Source: Ciceribacter sp. T2.26MG-112.2 (lineage in GTDB: Bacteria; Pseudomonadota; Alphaproteobacteria; Rhizobiales; Rhizobiaceae). From it: a stretch of DNA of 64,000 bases. Within the stretch, counting starts at the first letter, position 1; every line of letters begins with the position of its first letter. Shown piece by piece: positions 16,194-22,713 of the stretch. Where the stretch lies: contig NZ_UEYQ01000004.1 of NCBI RefSeq assembly GCF_900492205.1, positions 309,705-373,704 of the forward strand, given 5' to 3'. The notes under the pieces are model-generated. The model made no database searches, had not been told where the DNA came from, and was given only the letters and a program-made list of their open reading frames with translations. A program made the position numbers and the translations under genes.

Positions 16194-16646
16194 ATGTCCA
16201 CCAAGAGCGCAAAGGTACAGGAACCGATTTCGCCCGAAATGGAGCGGTATATGGTCGAGTTCAACGGCGATTGCATGGGTGGATTGATTGAACACGGATC
16301 GATCCTACAGGCTGTTCCTGGCGCAGAGATCAGGCCTATGGATTTGGTTTCAGTATTGCTGTCGAGCTTCGATGGGCCATGGGCGAAATTCGTCAACAGC
16401 CTGTCGGGGGATGGGTATGCCGGTATCGTGAAGGTGTTTCTTGGCACGTATGAAGCCGGTGGAAAGGAGATGTTCCTTTTCGGGCAATTGAACCCGCCAA
16501 CGCTCGTCCCGATCCCGATAGACTCGATTGCTGCGCTCGACAAGCTTGACTTCCTCGGCGAGTGCACCGGCCATGATAGGGATGCTCTGGCCATGCTTTT
16601 CCCGTTTGCTGGCATCGGCCTTTCGGCAAGCAAGGAGGCCGCGTAA
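16194..16646 (+). CDS. LexA/S24-like small protein with Cys in place of Ser (copy 1)
   Basis: A 150-residue protein whose core reads NGDCMGGLIEHGSIL, then GAEIRPMDLVSVLL, then GIVKVFLGTYE, then FLFGQLNPPTLVPIP. This is the strand order of the LexA/UmuD S24 peptidase fold, in which the first motif is normally GDSM with a catalytic Ser, here Cys. A lysine 53 residues further (KVFLG) may correspond to the catalytic Lys, although the family spacing is usually nearer 40. No DNA-binding domain is attached. A paralogue lies at 17821. The start is at 16194 after GAGGAAAG; the stop overlaps the next start (TAATG). The fold assignment is by eye and moderately certain. Confidence 0.5.
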   Translation: MSTKSAKVQEPISPEMERYMVEFNGDCMGGLIEHGSILQAVPGAEIRPMDLVSVLLSSFDGPWAKFVNSLSGDGYAGIVKVFLGTYEAGGKEMFLFGQLNPPTLVPIPIDSIAALDKLDFLGECTGHDRDALAMLFPFAGIGLSASKEAA

Positions 16647-17812
16647 TGGGTGTTGCTCTAACCTCTTTGACGGACGCCTCTCGCATCATAGGCGTGCACG
16701 GTATGCGGGCCGCAATGCGAGACGGTTTCCCCGCTCTAGTGCGGAACCTCAAGGCCACCAAGATCTCCATTGCCGACGCAAAGGCCCTTGGCGCGGTCAC
16801 TGAGCGCGTTTTGCAGTCTCGCCTTGCCTCACTTGCAGACCTGACAGACCCATACGCTTACGGCTCTCGTTATGAGCGGTTTTTGTCTAACGTATCCTCC
16901 GCATTTTCCAAGGCAACCGGCCTTTCATGGCTGAACGACACTATGAAATCCGTGGCCTCGGTGATGACCCAAAACCGTATGATGCGGAACGCGCTGGATT
17001 GGAACGCCGCCGGCAAGACCGAACGTGCCTACATGGCCATGCTGGGAATCGATGAGGACATGGCGCAGCGCATCGCGGCGCAGTTCCAGAAATACGGCAT
17101 CGAGGAAGACGGCATCTTCGGTGCAAATGTTGGCCGATGGGACGACGACCTGGCCGTCCGCGCATGGGCCGCCGCACTGAACAAGGACGTCGATCGCACG
17201 ATTGTAACGCCGGGTGTAGCTGACAGACCGCTCTGGACACGGACGAATGTCGGAAAGCTTGTTACGCAGTTCAAGAGCTTTTCCCTCTCCAGCCATCAGC
17301 GCGTTTTGATCGCAGGTTTGCAGGAGCGCCCGCACCGGCTAGCGGAAATGATGGTCTTTGCAACCGCCATAGGCATGATGGTTTCATGGCTAAAATACGT
17401 TGAACGCGGAGACATAGAAGAGGCTGACAAGTTGCTGAACAATCCGGGGCTCTGGATTGCCAACGGCCTTGACCGATCCGGCATCCTGTCGATTCCGTTC
17501 GAGATCAGCAACACGGCTGAAAAGCTTGGCGCGCCCGGCATTGTTACTGCGGCGCAGTCTATTGCCGGCGACCCGGATAGGGGAGGGCAGGCTTCACGCT
17601 ATGCCAGCCGTGGGCCTATTGGCGCAGTCGCAGGCCCTTGGCTTGGAATTTTCGATGACCTGCACACCATAGCGACACAGCTAGGCAAGGCGGATCTAAA
17701 GAAATCTGGAGTTAACGCCATGATCCGGCAGCTTCCTGGCGCTACTCTGCCGGGTTTTCGCACGGCAATTCACGTCGGAATCAAGCCCGCTCTATTCGAC
17801 GTTACGGAGTGA
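16646..17812 (+). CDS. C-terminal part of a large phage internal virion / polyvalent protein
   Basis: A 388-residue protein that resembles the C-terminal region of the very large internal virion or polyvalent proteins of podoviruses, which enter the host cell with the DNA. Recognisable parts are a helical N-terminal half, TERAYMAMLGIDEDMAQ, and the family-typical VGKLVTQFKSFSLSSHQRVLIAGLQ region followed by a hydrophobic helix (ATAIGMMVSWLKYV). The C-terminus (AGPWLGIFDDL, then LPGATLPGFRT) resembles the segment repeated in the next-but-one gene. The usual family members exceed 1000 residues, so this is a stand-alone fragment. It is nonetheless translated from its own start, overlapping the S24-like stop by one base. 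Confidence 0.6.
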   Translation: MGVALTSLTDASRIIGVHGMRAAMRDGFPALVRNLKATKISIADAKALGAVTERVLQSRLASLADLTDPYAYGSRYERFLSNVSSAFSKATGLSWLNDTMKSVASVMTQNRMMRNALDWNAAGKTERAYMAMLGIDEDMAQRIAAQFQKYGIEEDGIFGANVGRWDDDLAVRAWAAALNKDVDRTIVTPGVADRPLWTRTNVGKLVTQFKSFSLSSHQRVLIAGLQERPHRLAEMMVFATAIGMMVSWLKYVERGDIEEADKLLNNPGLWIANGLDRSGILSIPFEISNTAEKLGAPGIVTAAQSIAGDPDRGGQASRYASRGPIGAVAGPWLGIFDDLHTIATQLGKADLKKSGVNAMIRQLPGATLPGFRTAIHVGIKPALFDVTE

Positions 17813-17820
17813 CGCACACC

Positions 17821-18267
17821 ATGCACACTTACGAGTTCATGAACTACGGAACGTGCCTTGGGGACCTAGTGCCTAATGGGAGCGTGCTAGACGTTGATAC
17901 AGGCGCTGAAATCAACCTTGGAAACATCGTTGCGATTGTCCTGAAAAGCGACGGGGCTTTCCATGGGTTTTCCCACGCTCTAGGCGGGCAAGACTTGCTT
18001 GGCGTGACAAAGATATTCCTCGGGTGCGACGAGTCCAGCACGGGCGAAACTGTCTACCTTGTGGGGCAGTTAAACCCGCCGACAATCTCCCCGATACCGG
18101 AAGGCGCGATTGCGGCAATGCACTTGGTTACAGGTGGCCAAGTGCCTGAGGGAATGACCGGCCAAATGAACCAATACGACGAGTTAGCTATGAGCTTGTT
18201 GGGGCCGTTCTTTCGAGGAAAAGGCCCGTATCCATCCATTAACCCACAATGGCAACCGCCCGAATAA
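17821..18267 (+). CDS. LexA/S24-like small protein with Cys in place of Ser (copy 2)
   Basis: A 148-residue paralogue of the protein at 16194. Aligned features are GTCLGDLVPNGSVLDV, GAEINLGNIVAIVLK, GVTKIFLGCDES and VGQLNPPTISPIP. The conserved Cys is again where S24 enzymes have the catalytic Ser, and the lysine of TKIFLG is 52 residues away. No helix-turn-helix domain is present. A GTG at 17809 overlapping the previous stop (GTGA) is an alternative start; the ATG at 17821 has GGAG upstream. Like copy 1 it is followed by an ejection-protein C-terminal piece, giving a duplicated two-gene unit. Confidence 0.5.
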   Translation: MHTYEFMNYGTCLGDLVPNGSVLDVDTGAEINLGNIVAIVLKSDGAFHGFSHALGGQDLLGVTKIFLGCDESSTGETVYLVGQLNPPTISPIPEGAIAAMHLVTGGQVPEGMTGQMNQYDELAMSLLGPFFRGKGPYPSINPQWQPPE

Positions 18268-18277
18268 GGACAACCAA

Positions 18278-18598
18278 ATGAAAAAGGTACCTCGCTTTTC
18301 CTCTAGCCTCGCCGACACCTTGGCGGGTCCTGGCATTGGTGGCACTCTCCAGCTACTTGAGCTAGGCATGAAGGCGCGAGACGCAACACTCGTTGGCGAC
18401 GAGGCCATCCAGTTTTCGGACTTCATCAATTTTGGGATCTACAACAACGTAGTTTGGCCGCTTAATCTGTTCTACGTTCGCCCGGCGCTGGACTACCTGT
18501 TTCTCAACTCCATGCGTGAGGCCGCGTCGCCCGGCTATCTCAAGCGATCAGCCAAAAGGCGGAAGCGTGATTACGATCAAGGGTTTTGGAATAGGTGA
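18278..18598 (+). CDS. Extreme C-terminal module of a phage internal virion protein
   Basis: A 106-residue protein that ends in the pattern typical of the C-terminus of large phage internal virion proteins: a hydrophobic NNVVWPLNLFYVRPALDYLF followed by REAASPGYLKRSAKRRKRD and a final GFWNR. The first half (LADTLAGPGIGGTLQLLELG) resembles the C-terminal segment of the 388-residue protein at 16646. It has its own start after AAGGACAACC. It may act together with that protein, as if one large ejection protein had been split around the S24-like gene. This is inference from pattern resemblance. Confidence 0.55.
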   Translation: MKKVPRFSSSLADTLAGPGIGGTLQLLELGMKARDATLVGDEAIQFSDFINFGIYNNVVWPLNLFYVRPALDYLFLNSMREAASPGYLKRSAKRRKRDYDQGFWNR

Positions 18599-18606
18599 AC
18601 CGGGCT

Positions 18607-18924
18607 TCAAGAAAACGCTGCCGCAGTAGCAACTTCTATGAACTTTCGATCATAGATACCAATCATCTGCGACCATATGCTGTAGTCGTGGGCTTTCTGG
18701 ATTGCCTGCATTAAGCTGGCACGTTCTTCCCCACATTGAGATTTCGCCGCAACAGCGACCGCGATTGGGTCTGTCCCTGGCCTGTTCGCTGCAAGCCGCG
18801 CTGCGGACGAATGACCGCAGGTCATGTAAGCCTCTCGTTCAGCCTCATAGGCCGCGAATTTTTGATCTGGTGTTTGGCATCCGGCCAACAGCAGCAAAGC
18901 CAGCAAAACGGCAGTGTTCTTCAT
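18607..18924 (-). CDS. Small lipoprotein of the element
   Basis: A 105-residue protein starting MKNTAVLLALLLLAGC, a clear lipoprotein signal with lipobox LLAGC, so it should be anchored in the cell envelope. The mature part is helical (QKFAAYEAEREAYMTCGH, then SQCGEERASLMQAIQKAHD) with two further cysteines. The start at 18924 has GGGAGGGG upstream. It is antisense to the structural operon and so may be expressed in the integrated state. A superinfection-exclusion or receptor-masking lipoprotein is one possibility; an outer spanin is less likely because it lacks a proline-rich body and a partner gene. Confidence 0.7.
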   Translation of the reverse strand: MKNTAVLLALLLLAGCQTPDQKFAAYEAEREAYMTCGHSSAARLAANRPGTDPIAVAVAAKSQCGEERASLMQAIQKAHDYSIWSQMIGIYDRKFIEVATAAAFS

Positions 18925-18984
18925 TCGCCCCTCCCGCAATTGGGAAAGGATGCGCGCAATCTAGAGACCTGTCTAGATCCGGCA

Positions 18985-19194
18985 TTAGCCCTTCAAGTGC
19001 CCGGCTCCAATTAGCCAGTCTTTCAAGATCCTGCGGATTGCTTCCGGCCGGCTAGGCTTGTCGGATTGTTCTTCCCGAAATGCGTCCAGCGGATTCAATA
19101 GGTCATCCTGCAAACGCGTCATCACCGGCTCGCCCTTTCCAGTGGGGGCGGGTCCTCGCTTTTTCTGTGGTATCACGGTTCTTGCTTTATCCAT
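18985..19194 (-). CDS. Ribbon-helix-helix regulator near the right end
   Basis: A 69-residue protein. The N-terminus is basic (KKRGPAPTGKGEPV), followed by TRLQDDLLNPLDAFREEQ and SRPEAIRRILKDWL, the strand-helix-helix pattern of a ribbon-helix-helix DNA-binding protein common in rhizobial genomes and plasmids. The ATG at 19194 lies between the two arms of a perfect 11-bp inverted repeat (19165-19212), which suggests autoregulation. It is divergent from the Tat-signal gene at 19284. The longer frame from 19269 reads through the repeat and has no ribosome-binding site. Confidence 0.7.
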   Translation of the reverse strand: MDKARTVIPQKKRGPAPTGKGEPVMTRLQDDLLNPLDAFREEQSDKPSRPEAIRRILKDWLIGAGHLKG

Positions 19195-19212
19195 AAAACT
19201 CTGATACCACAG
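19165..19212. promoter_or_regulatory. Probable operator: 11-bp inverted repeat around the RHH start codon
   Basis: CTGTGGTATCA at 19165-19175 and TGATACCACAG at 19202-19212 are exact reverse complements with 26 bases between the arms. The start codon of the RHH gene (19194) and its ribosome-binding region fall between them. Centre-to-centre distance is 37 bp, about three and a half turns of the helix. Confidence 0.6.
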
Positions 19213-19283
19213 TAAGCGGCGAAAGGGAAGTTGGCGCTTCCGCTTTCGCCTATCCAAAACGACGATCACTGGAGGATCACCGA

Positions 19284-19736
19284 ATGGCTACTGTCGCCAA
19301 TATCACCCGCCGCCACGCTTTGAAACTGTTTCCCGCTGGCATTGCTGCCGCTGGCGTCCCTGCTGCGGCCCTGGCCGTGGAGCCCGTGCGCGATCCGCTT
19401 TCCCATGTCCAGTACTTGGCCGAAGAGCTGGCGAAGGCCATGGGCGCGCTTGACCCGGAGAGACAGTATGAGGCGCTTTTCAACGAAAGCGAGACTGCAA
19501 TCTTTGTCGTTCCGGCCCCGCGTCCGTCTGCGGCTGTCTTTGACGGCCCGGACTATTACGAAGTGGAGCTGAAAAGCGGTCTGCGCCCGATCCTGTGGGT
19601 TGAGCGCAGCGGCAAGCATTACGTCGGCGCGCACGCATGGGGCGGCAAATTTGAAACAAACCCGCGCAAATATCGCGACGACCAGATCCGCATCATCCGC
19701 AAGATGGTGAACTATGCGCAGAATTGGGGGGCATGA
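19284..19736 (+). CDS. Tat-signal hypothetical protein of the element
   Basis: A 150-residue protein with a twin-arginine signal: TRRHALKLF followed by a hydrophobic stretch AAGVPAAALA and a likely cleavage before VEPVRD. The mature domain of about 115 residues has a charged helix (LAEELAKAMGALDPERQYEALF), a beta-rich centre (TAIFVVPAPRP, then YYEVELKSGLRPILWVER) and ends NYAQNWGA. GGAGG precedes the start. It would be exported folded to the periplasm. A similar domain is not recognised. It is coupled to the next gene (ATGA) and lies at the right edge, where lysogenic-conversion genes are often found. Confidence 0.65.
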   Translation: MATVANITRRHALKLFPAGIAAAGVPAAALAVEPVRDPLSHVQYLAEELAKAMGALDPERQYEALFNESETAIFVVPAPRPSAAVFDGPDYYEVELKSGLRPILWVERSGKHYVGAHAWGGKFETNPRKYRDDQIRIIRKMVNYAQNWGA

Positions 19737-19963
19737 CGATGACCGAAGGCGTAACCATTGATGAAGTTCAGGCAGACGTGAGCAACCTTTTCCATTTGCT
19801 GTCCGTTGCCAATGAGCTGTTGGGCGAAATGCATTTCGGCACGGGCGACGAGCGCAACAAGGAAATGGATAAGCTTTCCGCGCTCAACAGCATTGCCGAA
19901 GATCGGGCGCGGGAAATCATGGAAAAAATCTCTGACAACTATTCGAGCCTACGCGGTCGCTAG
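19733..19963 (+). CDS. Small helical hypothetical protein of the element
   Basis: A 76-residue acidic, helical protein (TIDEVQADVSNLFHLLSVANELLG, then KLSALNSIAEDRAREIMEKI). The ATG at 19733 overlaps the stop of the Tat-signal gene as ATGA, so both are made together. No domain, signal peptide or membrane segment is visible. It is the last gene before the right attachment repeat, 87 bp away. Confidence 0.6.
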   Translation: MTMTEGVTIDEVQADVSNLFHLLSVANELLGEMHFGTGDERNKEMDKLSALNSIAEDRAREIMEKISDNYSSLRGR

Positions 19964-20049
19964 CGGCGATTCGTTACCCTATTTGATACCCCGACGCCTA
20001 AGGCTTGGTCCTGAATGCGCCGGGGCTTTTCTTTAAGTCGTTGAAAAAT

Positions 20050-20097
20050 ATTGGTGATCCCGACGCGATTCGAACGCGTGACCCCCAGATTAGGAAT
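20050..20097 (-). repeat. Right attachment repeat within tRNA-Arg(CCU) (attR)
   Basis: Direct-repeat partner of 7811-7858 (46 of 48 bases the same). It makes up the 3' part of the functional tRNA-Arg, so integration preserved the gene. Confidence 0.9.
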
Positions 20098-20128
20098 CTG
20101 GTGCTCTATCCTGCTGAGCTACGGGACC
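20052..20128 (-). tRNA. tRNA-Arg, anticodon CCU
   Basis: A 77-base cloverleaf with encoded CCA. The acceptor stem is GGTCCCG against CGGGATC (one G-T pair). The D-arm is GCTCAGCAGGATAGAGC. The anticodon arm has CCAGA and TCTGG around loop TTCCTAA, giving anticodon CCT. The T-arm is ACGCG-TTCGAAT-CGCGT. It decodes AGG. The 3' half is duplicated at the left end of the integrated element, making it the insertion target. Confidence 0.97.
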
Positions 20129-20264
20129 ACTGGTTGAACTCCATACAAAAGCCCGGCCGTGAAGCCAAGCGTTTTTGCAGGTGGAGCGGGGGGCGGCTCG
20201 CTTGCGTCCTGCCGGGCCGATCCGCGGCGAGGATCGGCTTGCAAGCTCGCCGGACAGCGGCTCC

Positions 20265-21428
20265 TCAGTCCGTCAGGCGCTGCTCGGCCAGCCGGACCCA
20301 GTAGGAAATGCCGTAGGGCAGGACATCGTCGTTGAAATCATAGGCCGGATTGTGGAGGCCGGGCGTATTGCCATGGCCGACCATGATATAGGCGCCGGGG
20401 CGCGCCTGCAGCATGAAGGCGAAGTCCTCGCCGGCCATGGAGGGATCGACCTCGGTGTCGACCTGGTCCCTGCCGACGATGTCGATCGCGGCACGCGCCG
20501 CATGTTCCGTCTCGGCCGCATGATTGACCGTCACCGGACAGGCCCGCTCATACACCACGTCGGCTTCGGCCCCGTTGGCGCTCGCAATGCCGCGGGCGAT
20601 ATCGCGGATGCGCGCCTCCGCCAGATCGCGCACGGCCTCGTCGAGCGAGCGCACGGTACCGGCAAGCGAGGCCTCCTCCGGGATGATGTTGTGGGTCGTG
20701 CCGGCGTTGAACCGGGTGACGGAGACGACCACGGAGCGCAGCGGATTGGCGTTGCGCGAGGCGATGAGCTGCAGGTTCGTCACGATCTGTGCGCCGATGG
20801 CGATCGGATCGATCGCCTTGTGCGGTTCGGCGGCGTGGCCGCCGCGGCCCTTGACGGTGATGAAGAACTTGTCGGGCGCGGCCATGATGCCGCCCTTGCG
20901 GATCGAGAAGGTGCCGACCGGCTGGCCCGGCATGTTGTGCATGCCATAGACTTCCTCGATGGCGAAACGCTCCATCAGTCCGTCCTGGACCATGGCCAGC
21001 GCACCGGCGCCGCCTTCCTCCGCCGGCTGGAAGATCACCACCACGCGGCCGTTGAAATTGCGCGTCTCGGCGAGATGCCGGGCGGCGCCAAGCAGCATGG
21101 CGGTATGTCCGTCATGACCGCAGGCATGCATCCGGCCTGCCACTTGCGAGGCCCAGGGCTTGCCGCTGATCTCGTCGAGCGGCAGCGCGTCCATGTCGGC
21201 CCGCAGGCCGATGGCACGCGTGCTGGTCCCGCGCCCCTTGATCACGCCGACGACGCCGGTGCGGCCAATTCCGGTCACGATTTCGTCAACGCCGAATTCC
21301 GCGAGCTTGGCGGCGACGAAGGCCGCGGTGTTCTCGACATCGTAGAGCAATTCGGGATTGGCATGGAGATGGCGGCGCCATTCGCTGACCTCCGCCTGAA
21401 GCTCGGCGGCGCGGTTCAATATCGGCAT
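20265..21428 (-). CDS. M20 family metallo-amidohydrolase (hippurate/N-acyl-amino-acid hydrolase type)
   Basis: A 387-residue cytosolic M20D peptidase-like amidohydrolase that removes acyl groups from amino acids or related amides. Metal ligands are seen in RMHACGHDGHTAML (about 93-106) and QPAEEGGAG (about 127-135), a later MHNMPGQPVGTF, and a C-terminal GGEDF-like motif, here SMAGEDFAFML. The start at 21428 (MPILNRAAELQAEV) has AGGA upstream; a longer frame to 21518 is less likely. The substrate cannot be told from sequence. The gene follows the tRNA on the same strand and is divergent from the carboxypeptidase gene. Confidence 0.9.
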   Translation of the reverse strand: MPILNRAAELQAEVSEWRRHLHANPELLYDVENTAAFVAAKLAEFGVDEIVTGIGRTGVVGVIKGRGTSTRAIGLRADMDALPLDEISGKPWASQVAGRMHACGHDGHTAMLLGAARHLAETRNFNGRVVVIFQPAEEGGAGALAMVQDGLMERFAIEEVYGMHNMPGQPVGTFSIRKGGIMAAPDKFFITVKGRGGHAAEPHKAIDPIAIGAQIVTNLQLIASRNANPLRSVVVSVTRFNAGTTHNIIPEEASLAGTVRSLDEAVRDLAEARIRDIARGIASANGAEADVVYERACPVTVNHAAETEHAARAAIDIVGRDQVDTEVDPSMAGEDFAFMLQARPGAYIMVGHGNTPGLHNPAYDFNDDVLPYGISYWVRLAEQRLTD

Positions 21429-21604
21429 GTTGCTGTCCTGCTCGTCTATTTCTGCTATGTCGTGCGGTCGGCGCCGAATGTGCGCCTTGAGATTGACGTA
21501 TTCAATGGCTCTTGCCATTGCTTTCCGTCATAGGTCAATTATCTCGCCTTTGCGAGACAGATCCGCGTCGAAGAGGTTTCACCGTGCCGTCGAACACTTC
21601 CAGC

Positions 21605-22699
21605 ATGCCGCCCAAGATGCGCCGAACCCGTCGTCTTACGGCGCTGGTCTTCGCCTTCGTCGCGAGCCTGCCGAGCCTGACCCTCGCCAATCCGCAGATC
21701 GTGGTCGATGTCCAAAGCGGCCAGGTGATCGCCCACGAGGAAGCCTTCCGCAAATGGTATCCCGCGTCGCTGACCAAGCTGATGACCGCCTATACCACAT
21801 TCAAGGCGATCCGCGCCGGTGAACTGTCGCTTTCGAGCGTCGTGGTGATGAGCGAAAAGGCAGCGGCCCAGCCGGCGAGCAAGATGTACTACGCGCCGGG
21901 CGCGCAGATGACGCTCGACAGCGCGCTGAAGCTCCTGATCGTCAAGTCTGCCAATGATGTCGCGGTGGCGATTGCCGAGCGTGTCGGCGGCTCGCTCGAC
22001 AATTTCATCGCACGGATGAACGCCGACGCCCAGGCGCTCGGCATGACCTCGTCGCGCTTCGTCAATCCGAACGGCTTGCCGGGCAAGGGTCAGTATACGA
22101 CGGCGCGCGACCTTGCCGTCCTGTCCGTCACCCTCCGGCGCGAGTTTCCCGAATATGCCGGCTATTTCGCCCTGGAAGGCGTAAACACCGGCAAGAAGGA
22201 ATATCCGAACTACAATCTGCTGATCGGCCGCTTCGACGGCGCTGACGGCATGAAGACCGGCTATATCTGCGCCTCCGGCTTCAACCAGGTGTCGTCGGCC
22301 ACCCGCAACGGCCGGACCGTGGTGTCGGTCGTGCTCGGTGCCGACAGTCTCGGCGCCAGGGCCGACATGTCGGCCGATCTTCTGCAGAAGGCTCTCACCT
22401 CGCCACGAGGGGCGGGCCAGCACCTCGGCAGCCTGGCGCCCTATGGGGCCGGCCGCGACACAGTCACCGACATCAGCGCCGAGATCTGCAATCCGCAGGC
22501 CCGCAAGGTGCGCAGCGAAGGCCGCGACGAGGCGGGCCGGATGAAACTGCTGTCTCCCTACATCCACGAAATGGGCCGGCCGCCGCGCAGCGTCTTCGCC
22601 GGCCTGATCCCTGGAAGCGAGCCTCAGCCGAAAAAGCAGAACGGCGCGGCCGGCGTGATCGCCAATGTGCCGATCCCGAAGCCCCGTCCGACGTTCTGA
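21605..22699 (+). CDS. Serine-type D-Ala-D-Ala carboxypeptidase (penicillin-binding protein, S11)
   Basis: A periplasmic enzyme that trims the terminal D-Ala of peptidoglycan stem peptides. From the ATG at 21605 it has 364 residues with a basic N-terminus (MRRTRRL) and a signal peptide ending near LTLA. The three active-site motifs are clear: SLTK (S55-K58), SAN in KSANDVA and KTG in MKTGYICASG. After the catalytic domain there is a Pro/Lys-rich tail ending PIPKPRPTF. No C-terminal membrane anchor helix is visible. An in-frame GTG upstream near 21583 is an alternative start. It lies 14 bp ahead of the CobW-type gene, so the two may be cotranscribed. Confidence 0.9.
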   Translation: MPPKMRRTRRLTALVFAFVASLPSLTLANPQIVVDVQSGQVIAHEEAFRKWYPASLTKLMTAYTTFKAIRAGELSLSSVVVMSEKAAAQPASKMYYAPGAQMTLDSALKLLIVKSANDVAVAIAERVGGSLDNFIARMNADAQALGMTSSRFVNPNGLPGKGQYTTARDLAVLSVTLRREFPEYAGYFALEGVNTGKKEYPNYNLLIGRFDGADGMKTGYICASGFNQVSSATRNGRTVVSVVLGADSLGARADMSADLLQKALTSPRGAGQHLGSLAPYGAGRDTVTDISAEICNPQARKVRSEGRDEAGRMKLLSPYIHEMGRPPRSVFAGLIPGSEPQPKKQNGAAGVIANVPIPKPRPTF

Positions 22700-22713
22700 T
22701 CGCGGAGCAAGTC

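Larger units (their letters stand above)
7811..20097. mobile_element. Integrated 12.3-kb phage-satellite-like element in tRNA-Arg(CCU)
   Basis: Bounded by 48-bp direct repeats of the tRNA-Arg 3' end, with a tyrosine integrase next to the left repeat. Inside are early-type genes (RHH regulator, AlpA-like protein, replication candidate, zinc finger), a repeat-rich non-coding region and a co-directional set of structural-type genes (tailspike, ejection-protein pieces). Two regulators, a lipoprotein and a Tat-exported protein are also present. Terminase, portal, capsid, tail-tube and lysis genes are not seen. Gene starts are tightly coupled (ATGA, GTGA and TAATG junctions) and no frameshift was noticed, which argues against simple decay. 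Base composition is lower in GC than the flanks. Confidence 0.85.

Noticed and set aside
18607..18924. Outer-membrane spanin (Rz1) of a lysis cassette
   Set aside because: No proline-rich mature part, no partner Rz frame, and no holin or endolysin gene nearby.
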